Source: Aeromicrobium sp.
GTDB taxonomy: Bacteria > Actinomycetota > Actinomycetes > Propionibacteriales > Nocardioidaceae
DNA length: 40,366 nt
Reading direction: 5' to 3'
Assembly: GCF_014378035.1 (NCBI RefSeq)
Contig: NZ_JACMOM010000231.1
Span: 1-40,366, forward strand
The notes below the pieces were generated by a model that did not search any database, was not told the origin of the DNA, and worked only from the letters and a program-made list of their open reading frames with translations. Both the position numbers and the translations under genes were made by a program. Position 1 is the stretch's first letter. The number at the start of each line of letters is the position of its first letter. Below, piece by piece: positions 7,882 through 16,144 of the stretch.

Positions 7882-7909
7882 CATGAGGTTAACGGCTGTT
7901 AACCTCATG
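7882..7909. promoter_or_regulatory. perfect 28-bp operator of the acyl-CoA carboxylase operon
   Basis: CATGAGGTTAAC (7882-7893) and GTTAACCTCATG (7898-7909) are perfect 12-bp arms around a GGCT spacer. The likely carboxylase -10 box TAACCT (7900-7905) lies inside the right arm, and the operator ends 2 nt before the ATG. Binding by the divergent TetR protein would therefore occlude the promoter and start codon. Confidence 0.8.
7900..7905 (+). promoter_or_regulatory. -10 box (TAACCT) of the leaderless carboxylase operon
   Basis: TAACCT plus a 6-nt spacer leads to the ATG at 7912. No Shine-Dalgarno sequence is possible because the operator occupies that space. Confidence 0.5.
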
Positions 7910-7911
7910 GC

Positions 7912-9453
7912 ATGCGAGAACTCGTCGAGCAGCTGCGCACCCGACTCACGACCGTGCGCGAGGGTGGCAGCGAGGCGTCACGAGAGCGGCACGTCGCCCG
8001 GGGCAAGCTGCTCCCGCGTGATCGCATCGACCACCTCCTCGACCCGGGATCGCCCTTCCTCGAGATCGCCCCACTCGCCGCCTGGGAGATGTATGGCGGC
8101 GCGGTGCCCAGCGCCGGCATCATCACCGGCATCGGTCGGGTGAGCGGTCGCGAGTGCGCCATCATCGCGAACGACGCCACGGTGAAGGGCGGGACGTACT
8201 ACCCGCTGACGGTCAAGAAGCATCTTCGGGCGCAGACCATCGCGCAGCAGAACACGCTGCCCTGCCTCTACCTCGTCGACTCCGGGGGCGCTTTCCTTCC
8301 GATGCAGGACGAGGTGTTTCCGGACCGTGAGCACTTCGGCCGGATCTTCTACAACCAGGCGCAGATGTCCTCCCTCCGAATCCCCCAGATCGCGGCAGTG
8401 ATGGGCTCCTGCACGGCCGGCGGTGCCTACGTCCCGGCCATGAGCGACGAGACCGTCATCGTGAGGGATCAGGGCACGATCTTCCTCGCAGGACCACCGC
8501 TGGTGAAGGCCGCGACCGGCGAGGTGGTGTCGGCAGAGGACCTCGGCGGCGGTGACGTCCATGCGCGAACGTCCGGGGTGGCCGACCACCTTGCGGACGA
8601 CGACGAGCACGCGCTGCAGATCGTGCGCTCGATCGTTGGCACGCTGGAGCGCCCGACGAGCACCCCCCCGCCGCACGAGCCGGCCGAGCCCGTCGAAGAT
8701 CCCGAGACCCTCTACGACGTGGTGCCGGTCGACGGACGCACGCCGTACGACGTCCGCGAGGTCATCCGTCGGGTGGTCGACGACTCGAGACTCCACGAGT
8801 TCAAGCCGTTGTACGGCGAGACCCTCGTCTGTGGGTTCGCCCGCATCTGCGGCTACCCCGTCGCGATCGTCGCGAACAACGGCATCTTGTTCAGCGAGTC
8901 CGCCCTCAAGGGGGCGCACTTCGTCGAGCTCGCCAACCAGCGGGGCATCCCCCTCGTGTTCCTGCAGAACATCACGGGCTTCATGGTCGGGCAGGAGTAC
9001 GAGAATCGCGGAATCGCCAAGGACGGCGCCAAGCTCGTCACCGCGGTCGCCTCGTCGGTCGTCCCCAAGTTCACCGTCGTCATCGGGGGGTCGTTCGGCG
9101 CAGGCAACTACGGCATGTGCGGCCGGGCCTACGACCCGCGCTTCCTGTGGATGTGGCCCAATGCGCGCATCTCGGTGATGGGCGGGGAGCAGGCCGCGTC
9201 GGTGCTGGCCACGGTGCGCCGCGACGGCCTCGAGGCCAAGGGCGAGGAGTGGTCAGCCGATGACGAGGCGGCCTTCCGCGCTCCGCTCCTGGCCCAGTTC
9301 GAGGAGCAGGGATCGCCGTACTACTCCTCGGCGCGGCTCTGGGACGACGGCATCATCGACCCCGTCGACACGCGGCGGGTCCTGGCCATGGGCCTGCAGG
9401 TCGCGTCCGCCACACCGATCCCTGAGCCGCGCTTCGGGCTCTTCAGAATGTGA
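7912..9453 (+). CDS. 3-methylcrotonyl-CoA carboxylase-type carboxyltransferase (beta) subunit
   Basis: A 513-residue carboxyltransferase with both crotonase-like halves, about residues 25-270 and 285-500. It transfers CO2 from biotin to an acyl-CoA. The segment [23 protein letters not shown] with the following FYNQAQMSS is characteristic of 3-methylcrotonyl-CoA carboxylase, as are the glycine-rich oxyanion loops [13 protein letters not shown] and [19 protein letters not shown]. With the HMG-CoA lyase gene two positions downstream this points to leucine degradation (corresponding to mycobacterial AccD1). It overlaps the biotin carboxylase subunit by 4 nt, suggesting translational coupling. Other acyl-CoA substrates cannot be excluded. 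Start set by leaderless geometry. Confidence 0.9.
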   Translation: MRELVEQLRTRLTTVREGGSEASRERHVARGKLLPRDRIDHLLDPGSPFLEIAPLAAWEMYGGAVPSAGIITGIGRVSGRECAIIANDATVKGGTYYPLTVKKHLRAQTIAQQNTLPCLYLVDSGGAFLPMQDEVFPDREHFGRIFYNQAQMSSLRIPQIAAVMGSCTAGGAYVPAMSDETVIVRDQGTIFLAGPPLVKAATGEVVSAEDLGGGDVHARTSGVADHLADDDEHALQIVRSIVGTLERPTSTPPPHEPAEPVEDPETLYDVVPVDGRTPYDVREVIRRVVDDSRLHEFKPLYGETLVCGFARICGYPVAIVANNGILFSESALKGAHFVELANQRGIPLVFLQNITGFMVGQEYENRGIAKDGAKLVTAVASSVVPKFTVVIGGSFGAGNYGMCGRAYDPRFLWMWPNARISVMGGEQAASVLATVRRDGLEAKGEEWSADDEAAFRAPLLAQFEEQGSPYYSSARLWDDGIIDPVDTRRVLAMGLQVASATPIPEPRFGLFRM

Positions 9454-11342
9454 GTGCCACCCTCATGCCATCCAGCTCGAAGCCCTTCAGCTCGGTCCTG
9501 ATCGCCAACCGTGGCGAGATCGCCGCTCGAGTCATCCGGGCCTGCCGAGAGGTCGGCCTGCGCAGCATCGCGGTGTACTCCGACGCAGACGCCGACGCGC
9601 CATATGTGCGCCTGGCCGACGAGTCGGTGCGCATCGGACCCACCCCGGCTGCCGAGTCCTACCTGTCGGTCGAGCGGATCCTCGCCGCTGCCAGGTACGC
9701 CGGGGCCGAGGCGATCCATCCCGGCTACGGCTTCCTGTCCGAGCGCGCCGACTTCGCGCGGGCAGTGGTGGAGGCCGGCCTCGTCTTCATCGGGCCGACG
9801 GCCGACGTCATGGACGTGATGGGCCGCAAGGACCGCGCACGCACCATCGCCGAACGCGCAGGTGTGCCGGTCACTCCGCAGTTCGACCCGGCCGACGTGC
9901 CAGCTGACGCCTATCCCGTCATCGTCAAGGCCGCGGCGGGCGGTGGTGGCAAAGGCATGCGCATCGTTCGCGAGGCGGCTGCGCTCGAAGCCGCTGTCGA
10001 CGCTGCAGGTCGCGAGGCCGCCTCAGCCTTCGGCGACGACACCTTGCTGATCGAGAAGTACGTCGAGGCGGGCCGCCACGTCGAGGTGCAGGTGTTCGGC
10101 GACGAAGCCGGCAACATCGTGCACATGTTCGAGCGCGACTGCTCAGTGCAGCGTCGGCACCAGAAAGTCGTCGAGGAGGCGCCGGCCACCGGCATCGGCG
10201 CTGACCTGCGCCGCACGCTCCACGACTCATCCGTGGCGCTGTGTCGCGAGGTCGGCTACACCGGCGCAGGAACGGTGGAGTTCCTCGTGGCAGATGGCGA
10301 GGCCTACTTCCTGGAGATGAACACGCGCCTCCAGGTCGAGCACCCCGTCACCGAGGCGATCACAGGGCTCGACCTCGTGAAGTGGCAGCTGACCGTGGCG
10401 GCCGGACACGACCTCCCCCTCGGCCAGGCCGAGATCACCGAGACCGGGCACGCCATCGAGGTGCGGGTCTACGCCGAGGACCCGTACGCCGGCTTCCTGC
10501 CGCAGGCCGGGCACGTCCTCGACGTGGCGTGGCCCGGCGGAGCGCGCATCGAGTCCGACCTCGAGCGCGATGCTGAGGTGTCGACGGCGTACGACCCGAT
10601 GCTCGGCAAGATCGTGGTCGCGGGTGGCGACCGCGAGGAGGCAAGAGCTCGGATGGTCGAGGCTCTCGACGACACCTGCATCTTCGGAGTCGTGACCAAC
10701 GTCGGGTTCGTCCGCAGGCTCGTGGCCAGCGACGAGTTCGCGCGCGGTGACATCCACACGTCGTGGCTGGACGGCGACGAAGCCGGCGCGGTGGACCTGC
10801 TGACCTTGCCCGAGGTGCCCGCTGACGCGGTGCATGCCGCGGCCGCACTGTGGGCGCGCTACGAGGTCGCCACGACCCATGACCCCTTCGGACTGGCCGA
10901 CGGCTGGCGCTCGGGCGCCGAGCCAGCGCCAACGCTCGTCACCCTCGTCGACGAGGCCGACAGGTCGTGGACGTTCGCGTTCACCGTGGACGAGACCGCC
11001 ACCGACGCCTCCGCCCTTGCCATCATCGACGCGGACGGCAACACGATCGGGTGGCAGGGACAACCCTGGAGCCTCGCCCGCCCCGATCCGATGCGCGGAG
11101 GGCACCAGCGCGGCGTCTCGACCGACGCGGACATCGTCTCGCCCATGCCCGGCACGGTGTTGCGGGTCGACGTCTCTGAGGGCGACGTCGTGACGCTGGG
11201 CCAGCAGCTCGGCGTCGTGGAGGCCATGAAGATGGAGCTCGCACTCGTGGCTCCGTACGACGGGGTGGTTGCCTTCGTGGGTGCGGAAGCAGGTCGGCAG
11301 GTGCCCATCAAGCACCTCCTCTTCACGGTGGATCCGACATGA
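9450..11342 (+). CDS. biotin carboxylase / biotin carboxyl carrier (alpha) subunit of acyl-CoA carboxylase
   Basis: A 630-residue subunit that carboxylates its own biotin with ATP and bicarbonate. The biotin carboxylase part begins [20 protein letters not shown], with the glycine-rich ATP loop [11 protein letters not shown] (about residue 168), the [12 protein letters not shown] segment, and [14 protein letters not shown] of the catalytic site. The C-terminal carrier domain has the biotinylation motif EAMKME with Lys594 and ends about 35 residues later. The GTG start overlaps the stop of the upstream subunit (GTGA); an in-frame ATG at 9465 is an alternative. It overlaps HMG-CoA lyase by ATGA. 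It corresponds to AccA1/MccA-type proteins. Confidence 0.92.
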   Translation: MSATLMPSSSKPFSSVLIANRGEIAARVIRACREVGLRSIAVYSDADADAPYVRLADESVRIGPTPAAESYLSVERILAAARYAGAEAIHPGYGFLSERADFARAVVEAGLVFIGPTADVMDVMGRKDRARTIAERAGVPVTPQFDPADVPADAYPVIVKAAAGGGGKGMRIVREAAALEAAVDAAGREAASAFGDDTLLIEKYVEAGRHVEVQVFGDEAGNIVHMFERDCSVQRRHQKVVEEAPATGIGADLRRTLHDSSVALCREVGYTGAGTVEFLVADGEAYFLEMNTRLQVEHPVTEAITGLDLVKWQLTVAAGHDLPLGQAEITETGHAIEVRVYAEDPYAGFLPQAGHVLDVAWPGGARIESDLERDAEVSTAYDPMLGKIVVAGGDREEARARMVEALDDTCIFGVVTNVGFVRRLVASDEFARGDIHTSWLDGDEAGAVDLLTLPEVPADAVHAAAALWARYEVATTHDPFGLADGWRSGAEPAPTLVTLVDEADRSWTFAFTVDETATDASALAIIDADGNTIGWQGQPWSLARPDPMRGGHQRGVSTDADIVSPMPGTVLRVDVSEGDVVTLGQQLGVVEAMKMELALVAPYDGVVAFVGAEAGRQVPIKHLLFTVDPT

Positions 11343-12268
11343 CCGGCCCCGGCCCCAGCGTCGTCCGCGACGCCTCGCTTCCGTCGGCGGTGACGATCTA
11401 CGAGGTGGGGCCCCGGGACGGGCTGCAGAACGAGTCGACGATCGTGCCGCTGGACGCCAAGGTGGAGTTCATCACGCGGCTCATCGACGCCGGCCTCCCG
11501 ATCGTCGAGGCAACCAGCTTCGTGCACCCGCGATGGGTTCCTCAGCTCGCCGACGCCGCCGACCTGGTGGCTCGCCTGCCACTCACCGGTCCCGTGCCCT
11601 TGCCGGTGCTGGTGCCCAACGAGCGCGGGCTCGATCGAGCGCTCGAGGCCGGCTGCTCACACGTGGCCATCTTCGGCAGCGCGACCGAGACCTTTGCGCA
11701 GAAGAACCTGAATGCCACGCTGGAGTCGCAGCTGACGATGTTCGAGCCCGTCGTCACGCGCGCCCTCGAGGCGGACGTCGACGTGCGCGCCTACGTCTCG
11801 ATGTGCTTCGGCGATCCGTGGGAGGGCCCGGTCGCTGTCGAGCAGGTGGTCGCCGTCGGCGCCAGGCTGCTCGAGCTGGGTGCGACGCAGCTCTCGCTCG
11901 GCGACACGATCGGAGTCGGCACAGCGGCGCACGTCGGCATCTTGATCGACGCCTTCGGTGCGGCGGGCATCGGGGTCGACCGGCTCGCGATGCACTTCCA
12001 CGACACCTACGGCCAGGCGCTCACCAACGCGTACGCCGCGCTGCGTCACGGCATCACGACGTTCGACGCCTCGGCGGGCGGGCTTGGCGGGTGCCCATAT
12101 GCAGAAAGTGCGACGGGCAACCTCGCGACAGAAGACCTGGTGTGGATGCTCAGCGGGCTCGGCATCGAGCACGGTGTCGACCTCGACGCCCTGGTGGCCA
12201 CCAGCGTGTGGATGGCCGGGGTGCTGGGGCGAGAGAGCCCGAGCGCCGTGGTGCGAGCGCGCGGCTGA
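11339..12268 (+). CDS. hydroxymethylglutaryl-CoA lyase
   Basis: A 309-residue DRE-TIM-barrel lyase that cleaves HMG-CoA to acetyl-CoA and acetoacetate, the last step of leucine catabolism. Visible motifs are VGPRDGLQNE (Arg26-Asp27, catalytic arginine and metal ligand), EATSFVHP, the metal-binding histidines in MHFHDTYGQ, and the family signature DASAGGLGGCPYA with its active-site cysteine, followed by ATGNLATEDL. The length matches bacterial enzymes. The start overlaps the previous stop (ATGA), so the three genes form one coupled operon. Isovaleryl-CoA dehydrogenase and methylglutaconyl-CoA hydratase, needed for the rest of the pathway, are not in this operon. Confidence 0.93.
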   Translation: MTGPGPSVVRDASLPSAVTIYEVGPRDGLQNESTIVPLDAKVEFITRLIDAGLPIVEATSFVHPRWVPQLADAADLVARLPLTGPVPLPVLVPNERGLDRALEAGCSHVAIFGSATETFAQKNLNATLESQLTMFEPVVTRALEADVDVRAYVSMCFGDPWEGPVAVEQVVAVGARLLELGATQLSLGDTIGVGTAAHVGILIDAFGAAGIGVDRLAMHFHDTYGQALTNAYAALRHGITTFDASAGGLGGCPYAESATGNLATEDLVWMLSGLGIEHGVDLDALVATSVWMAGVLGRESPSAVVRARG

Positions 12269-12312
12269 GCTGCGCTGGGGGACAGGACGTGCCAAACCGG
12301 TGAAGGGTTCGT

Positions 12313-12690
12313 CTAGGCGGACTGGGGAAGCCTGGCCGACACCCGGGACGACAGAAGTGCGTATTGCGCGTCGAGCCGTGTGAGCCCAGTGGGCCGAACG
12401 ACGTCGAGAGCGCCCACGACTCGCTCGTGTGCCATGAACTGCTCGAGCGTGATGTCGACCTGCTCGCCGTCGGGCAACCGGTTCCACCAGTGGAAGTCGA
12501 CCCGCACGCCGTCGACCACGACCTCGCCGATGACGAGTGAGCCCCCGATGTGATCGTGGATGACGAGTGCCGTGGTGGCGCACTGCCCACGAGCGGGGTT
12601 GTCGGGCGTCCAGTCGGCGACGTCCTCGGGCGCGCACGTGTCGGGCCCCCACGACTCGCGCAGCGCGAGGATCACGGCTTCCAGCGTCAT
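12313..12690 (-). CDS. YunG-like protein of unknown function
   Basis: A 125-residue protein resembling the uncharacterised YunG family: an N-terminal ALRESWGPDTC, a central CATTALVIHDHIGG, then VDFHWWNRLPDGEQVDITLEQF. The conserved Cys, His and acidic residues could form an active or binding site, but no activity is established to my knowledge. Start taken as the ATG of MTLEAVIL, which a TAGGGT -10 box precedes by 7 nt; a longer frame extends upstream with low-complexity arginine-rich sequence and is probably untranslated. It lies 35 nt downstream of the EcsC-like gene on the same strand. No signal peptide or membrane segment is seen. Confidence 0.65.
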   Translation of the reverse strand: MTLEAVILALRESWGPDTCAPEDVADWTPDNPARGQCATTALVIHDHIGGSLVIGEVVVDGVRVDFHWWNRLPDGEQVDITLEQFMAHERVVGALDVVRPTGLTRLDAQYALLSSRVSARLPQSA

Positions 12691-12697
12691 GATGACG

Positions 12698-12703
12698 ACC
12701 CTA
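12698..12703 (-). promoter_or_regulatory. -10 box (TAGGGT) before the YunG-like gene
   Basis: On the minus strand TAGGGT is 7 nt from the ATG at 12690-12688, so the gene may have its own leaderless promoter as well as read-through from the EcsC-like gene. Confidence 0.4.
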
Positions 12704-12725
12704 GGGGCCACCACCGACATGCGCG

Positions 12726-13400
12726 CTACGAGTGAAGACGACGGTCGCGGAGCTCGTCGGCGGCGAACTGCCCGATCTGCCAAGTCGCCAACGCGTCGCT
12801 CGAGGCGCCGACGGCGCCGCCCAGCAGCGGCACGCGGCGCCCGACAAGGGTGATGGCCCGCCTGCCGGCGGTGCGTCCGACGAGCTCGGAGGTCACCTCG
12901 CGCGACAGGGTCTCGTCGAGCTCGGGGTCGTGGACGGGCGACGTCGCGAGTGCCATCGGCGAGGATGGCAGCCGGTGCCCCTTGATGAGGTCCTTGACAG
13001 CATCTTCACCGAGCATGCAGGCGAGGATGGCGTTGCGGACCCGGGGGTCCTCGAGGTCGTAACCGCGCAGGTGGGCAACGCCTGCGACGAGGTGGCACTG
13101 CACGACAGTGACCCCGACGACGTTGGCCGGCACCGAGAACGCGAGCACCGCGAATCCGCCGAGGTTCGTGACGAAGCCTTGCAGTCCGGCCAGGGTTGAG
13201 TGGAGGCGGACGAGCCCGCGGATGGCCCGCTCGACATCACCGTCGTGATCGACCAGCTTGGTCTCGGCGGACGCGGCGGCAGACCGCAGGGGTCCGATGC
13301 CGTCGATCGCGTGGTCGAGGACTGTACGCACGTAGCCGGAGGCGACCTGCGGTGCCAGCTTCGCTCCGGCACTGAGGGCGGCACTGTGGCGGATTCCCAT
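12726..13400 (-). CDS. EcsC-family protein
   Basis: A 224-residue protein that fits the EcsC family, named after a Bacillus protein encoded with an ABC transporter and without a defined biochemical role. Support comes from the hydrophobic, glycine-rich middle (NLGGFAVLAFSVPANVVG) and the C-terminal GRRVPLLGGAVGASSDAL, where the family shows a PLxGGxVGGxxD pattern. It probably associates with the membrane. The start is uncertain: the ATG at 13400 sits 6 nt after a GATGCT hexamer, while an upstream in-frame ATG at 13418 is possible. It is divergent from the kinase gene at 13466. Confidence 0.7.
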   Translation of the reverse strand: MGIRHSAALSAGAKLAPQVASGYVRTVLDHAIDGIGPLRSAAASAETKLVDHDGDVERAIRGLVRLHSTLAGLQGFVTNLGGFAVLAFSVPANVVGVTVVQCHLVAGVAHLRGYDLEDPRVRNAILACMLGEDAVKDLIKGHRLPSSPMALATSPVHDPELDETLSREVTSELVGRTAGRRAITLVGRRVPLLGGAVGASSDALATWQIGQFAADELRDRRLHS

Positions 13401-13453
13401 GCACCAAGCATCCCTCATCCGTAGTCTTTCCACCCGTTGCGGGTGCATCGCCC

Positions 13454-13459
13454 TAGGCT
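13454..13459 (+). promoter_or_regulatory. -10 box (TAGGCT) of the leaderless kinase-aat operon
   Basis: TAGGCT, 6 nt, then ATG at 13466. A clear example of the leaderless pattern; no Shine-Dalgarno sequence is present. Confidence 0.65.
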
Positions 13460-13465
13460 TGCCCC

Positions 13466-14428
13466 ATGGGCCGGCCCTTCTCCGATCGCGTCGCTGGGGC
13501 CGACTGGCGGCGCGAGGTCAGCGCCTGGATCTCCGAGCAGCTCCAGCTGCGGGGCCACTGGGTCACGGGGACTATCGCCCAACCGCGCATCCGCCCGTGG
13601 TCGACCCAGCTCACCGTTCCGACCAGCGAGGGGTTGATGTGGTTCAAGGCGAATGCCGTGGGGCTCACCTTCGAGCCGGGGCTGCAGGCAGAGCTCTCAC
13701 GGATCGCTCCTCACTCGGTCGACAAGCCGTACGCGATCGACGCGGAGAGGGGATGGATGCTGACCCGCGAGCTGGGAGAGACGCTGGGCGACTCGCACGA
13801 GCTGACCGAGGACGACTGGCGCAGGCTCCTCGGTGAGGTCGCGGCGATCCAGCGGGCTGCCGCCGACCATCGCGAAAGTCTGCTCATCGCCGGCCTGCCC
13901 AACTTCGCTCCCGTGACGGTTCTCGACAGGTACGACCGGGTGGTCGAGGTCTTCTCCTCATTGCCCGACGGACACCCCGCCCACGTCTCGGCGGACCTCC
14001 GGGGCCTGCTCCGCACGGCACGCCCGGCAATCGCGCGCGCGGTCGACACCCTGACGGAGTCGTCCCTTCCGGTCACGTGGCAGCACGGTGATCTGCACCC
14101 CGGGAACGTCTTCGCGGTCGGCGACCGGTTGAAGCTGTTCGACTTCGGAGACGGGCAGTGGGCCCATGCCGCCGAGGTGATGTGCGTGCCGTACGGGTGG
14201 ATCACGACCATGACGCCTCACTCGTGGCCGGCCGTGCTCAACGCCTACCGCGAGGTGTGGGAAGTGCAGAGTGCAGATCTTGACGACCAGCTCGCCGCGG
14301 CCACCCTGACCCAGGCTGTCAACCGGGCCGTCAGCTGGTCGACGTCCCTCGACGAGGCCACTGCTGCGGAGTGGGCGCAGTGGGGCGCCTTCCCCCTCCA
14401 TCACCTGACCCGTGTGCTCGAGCCGTGA
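13466..14428 (+). CDS. aminoglycoside phosphotransferase-fold kinase
   Basis: A 320-residue APH-family protein. The catalytic loop WQHGDLHPGN has the general-base Asp209, and the metal-binding LFDFGDGQW contains Asp226 and Asp229. The N-terminal lobe is short and lacks an obvious glycine-rich loop. Such proteins phosphorylate small hydroxylated molecules; most actinobacterial paralogues are not resistance enzymes and the substrate here is unknown. Its stop overlaps the GTG of aat (GTGA at 14425-14428), so the two are translationally coupled. Confidence 0.82.
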   Translation: MGRPFSDRVAGADWRREVSAWISEQLQLRGHWVTGTIAQPRIRPWSTQLTVPTSEGLMWFKANAVGLTFEPGLQAELSRIAPHSVDKPYAIDAERGWMLTRELGETLGDSHELTEDDWRRLLGEVAAIQRAAADHRESLLIAGLPNFAPVTVLDRYDRVVEVFSSLPDGHPAHVSADLRGLLRTARPAIARAVDTLTESSLPVTWQHGDLHPGNVFAVGDRLKLFDFGDGQWAHAAEVMCVPYGWITTMTPHSWPAVLNAYREVWEVQSADLDDQLAAATLTQAVNRAVSWSTSLDEATAAEWAQWGAFPLHHLTRVLEP

Positions 14429-15084
14429 CCGCCCAGCCCCGGCCGCTGCCCCCGTCCAGCTGGCAGTTCGACCCGACAGCCTGGCCCCCTGAGGACTGTG
14501 TGGCCGCGGGAGCGGACCTCGAGCCGGGCACGATCATCGAGGCGTACCGCCACGGCGCCTTCCCGATGCCCCACGAAGGTGAGCTGCTCTGGTGGTCGCC
14601 GATGCAGCGCGGTGTGCTGGAGCCCTCGGCTGTGCGCGTCAGCAGGTCGTTGAGCAGGTCGATGCGTCGGTACGAGATCACGGTCGACGACTCGTTCGAG
14701 GAGGTCATCGATGCGTGCGCCGACCCCTCGCGCCCCGGTGCGTGGATCGACTCTCCGATCCGCGAGGCGTTCGTGAGGCTGCACCGGCTCGGCTGGGGGC
14801 ACTCGGTGGAGACACGCGACGCAGAGGGGACTCTCGTCGGCGGTCTCTACGGCTTGAGCATCGGGTCGTTGTTCGCGGGCGAGTCGATGTTCCACCACGC
14901 GACGGACGCATCGAAGGTCGCGCTCGTTGCGCTGGCACGAATGATCGGCGACGAGGCACTCATCGACACGCAGTGGCGTACTCCCCACCTCGGGTCGTTG
15001 GGTGTCACCGAGTGGCCCCGTGACCGTTACCTGGCTGAGATCGGCCACCACATCGACGCCCCGAGACCCGGGGGATGGCCTTGA
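14425..15084 (+). CDS. aat: leucyl/phenylalanyl-tRNA--protein transferase
   Basis: A 219-residue Aat enzyme, which adds Leu or Phe from charged tRNA to proteins with N-terminal Lys or Arg and so marks them for ClpS/ClpAP-type degradation (the bacterial N-end rule). Diagnostic stretches are AYRHGAFPMP with LLWWSPMQRGVL, AWIDSPIREAFVRLHRLGWGHSVE, and GGLYGLSIGSLFAGESMFHHATDASKVAL. The start is the GTG that overlaps the kinase stop; an in-frame ATG 54 nt upstream would lie inside the kinase gene. The family is best studied in proteobacteria. A proteasome activator gene lies 13 kb away, so two targeted proteolysis routes are represented in the window. Confidence 0.93.
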   Translation: MTAQPRPLPPSSWQFDPTAWPPEDCVAAGADLEPGTIIEAYRHGAFPMPHEGELLWWSPMQRGVLEPSAVRVSRSLSRSMRRYEITVDDSFEEVIDACADPSRPGAWIDSPIREAFVRLHRLGWGHSVETRDAEGTLVGGLYGLSIGSLFAGESMFHHATDASKVALVALARMIGDEALIDTQWRTPHLGSLGVTEWPRDRYLAEIGHHIDAPRPGGWP

Positions 15085-15144
15085 TAGCAGGCCGAAAGCG
15101 GACAACATCAGCCGGGGTGGGGAAGAGCCGTCGGCGCAACTTCA

Positions 15145-15181
15145 TAGGATGGTTGGCGCACACACCATCACTCACAAGGAG
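15145..15181 (+). promoter_or_regulatory. promoter and ribosome binding site of the HU gene
   Basis: TAGGAT at 15145-15150 is a good -10 box. AAGGAG at 15176-15181 lies 5 nt before the GTG at 15187. This is a conventional leadered start, with about 30 nt of leader, unlike most of its neighbours. Confidence 0.5.
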
Positions 15182-15186
15182 CTTTT

Positions 15187-15465
15187 GTGGCTATCTCACG
15201 CAACGACCTCGTCGCTGCCCTCGCTTCGAAGGCCGGCACCAGCAAGGCCGAGGCCGACGCAGTCCTCTCGTCCTTCAGCGAGATCCTGCTCGACTCCGTC
15301 AGCAACGGTGAAAAGGTCTCGATCCCCGGCATCCTGTCGGTCGAGCGCGTCAAGCGCGCTGCTCGTACCGGCCGCAACCCGTCGACCGGCGAGACGATCG
15401 ACATCCCAGCCGGTTTCGGCGTCAAGGTGAGTGTCGGGTCGCGCCTCAAGGCCGCGGCCAAGTAG
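15187..15465 (+). CDS. HU-family DNA-binding protein
   Basis: A 92-residue histone-like protein of HU/IHF type covering the full domain: helical N-terminus (RNDLVAALASKAGTSKAEADAVLSSFSEIL), beta saddle, and the DNA-intercalating arm GRNPSTGETIDIPA. It dimerises and bends DNA without strong sequence specificity, compacting the nucleoid. It lacks the long lysine-rich C-terminal tail of mycobacterial HupB and ends after KAAAK. The strong ribosome binding site fits high expression. Standing alone, followed by a GC-rich hairpin, it is likely monocistronic. Confidence 0.95.
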   Translation: MAISRNDLVAALASKAGTSKAEADAVLSSFSEILLDSVSNGEKVSIPGILSVERVKRAARTGRNPSTGETIDIPAGFGVKVSVGSRLKAAAK

Positions 15466-15510
15466 CACCTGCACCACCGAACAACACCCGCGCCACCCCA
15501 GTACGACGAG

Positions 15511-15542
15511 CAGCGCCGCCAGGACAGGTCCCGACGGCGCTG
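15511..15542 (+). terminator. hairpin downstream of the HU gene
   Basis: CAGCGCCG (15511-15518) and CGGCGCTG (15535-15542) form a perfect 8-bp stem, with an inner GGAC/GTCC pairing and further outer complementarity (ACGAC/GTCGT). There is no T-tract, as is common for actinobacterial terminators. The gap 15466-15657 also holds a small CGTGGAC/GTCCACG hairpin at 15577-15595. Confidence 0.5.
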
Positions 15543-15657
15543 TCGGTCGTCTACGAGGTCGGGCGTCCTCTGTGAACGTGGACGTCATGTCCACGGCCTA
15601 CCACCGGCACCGCCCGCTGTACGCCGTCGGCGCGATCATCGACCGGTGGCCCCCGGG

Positions 15658-15975
15658 TCAGCGAGTGACCGGGCGCCCAGCCTGTTCCCAGGCCTCCATG
15701 CCACCGTCGACATTCGTGACGTCGTGACCCCGGGCCTGCAGCCAAGCGGTGGCGCGTGCTGATCGCCCGCCCAGGTGGCACACCACCACGGTCTTGGTGG
15801 ATGGGTCCAGCTCACCAACGCGCACCGGTAGGTCACCCAGCGGGATGTGGACGGCGCCGTCGATGTGCCCGGCCGCCCACTCATGATCCTCGCGGACGTC
15901 CAGGACCACGAGGTCAGCCGGAATCGAGGCCGGGATGATCTGGATGTCAGCGGTCGAGATGTCGGATTCGTTCAT
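15658..15975 (-). CDS. rhodanese-like domain protein
   Basis: A 105-residue single-domain rhodanese. The fold is recognisable from VVLDVREDHEWAAGHIDGAVHIPLGDL and the active-site loop CHLGGRS, whose cysteine can carry a persulfide; DGGMEAWEQAG closes the domain. It probably moves sulfur for cofactor or tRNA modification or for detoxification; no partner is encoded nearby. The start is taken at MNESDIST. The ATG five codons upstream (15990) has a GGGGGA purine run and is a fair alternative. Confidence 0.85.
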   Translation of the reverse strand: MNESDISTADIQIIPASIPADLVVLDVREDHEWAAGHIDGAVHIPLGDLPVRVGELDPSTKTVVVCHLGGRSARATAWLQARGHDVTNVDGGMEAWEQAGRPVTR

Positions 15976-16062
15976 GGGTCCATGGTCCATCCCCCGACGA
16001 GTGTGATGAGAACGAGGGGTGTTTCTTTTCCAAGAGGGTGGCAAAGAACCCCTCGGAGTAGT

Positions 16063-16068
16063 TAGTTT
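16063..16068 (+). promoter_or_regulatory. -10 box (TAGTTT) before the 22-codon frame
   Basis: TAGTTT is 7 nt before an ATG at 16076, matching the leaderless arrangement seen elsewhere. No better promoter is visible for the ATPase gene. Confidence 0.4.
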
Positions 16069-16075
16069 GGACTAC

Positions 16076-16144
16076 ATGCGCGACCGTCGATGTGCTCGTC
16101 AGTGGTCCGAGGCAGCCACTTCCTCGGATCGGCGGGCCGCATGA
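16076..16144 (+). CDS. 22-codon small ORF overlapping the ATPase start
   Basis: An ATG placed 7 nt after a TAGTTT box opens a 22-residue frame with five arginines, one cysteine and one tryptophan near the middle. Its TGA overlaps the ATG of the ATPase as ATGA (16141-16144), the usual sign of translational coupling. It could be a leader peptide that loads ribosomes onto a gene lacking its own Shine-Dalgarno sequence, or a regulatory short ORF. It resembles no family I know and may be fortuitous. Confidence 0.4.
   Translation: MRDRRCARQWSEAATSSDRRAA

Noticed and set aside
13466-14428. Antibiotic-resistance call for the APH-fold kinase
   Set aside because: The motifs define only the kinase fold. 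The gene is coupled to aat in a housekeeping setting, so resistance is not supported.
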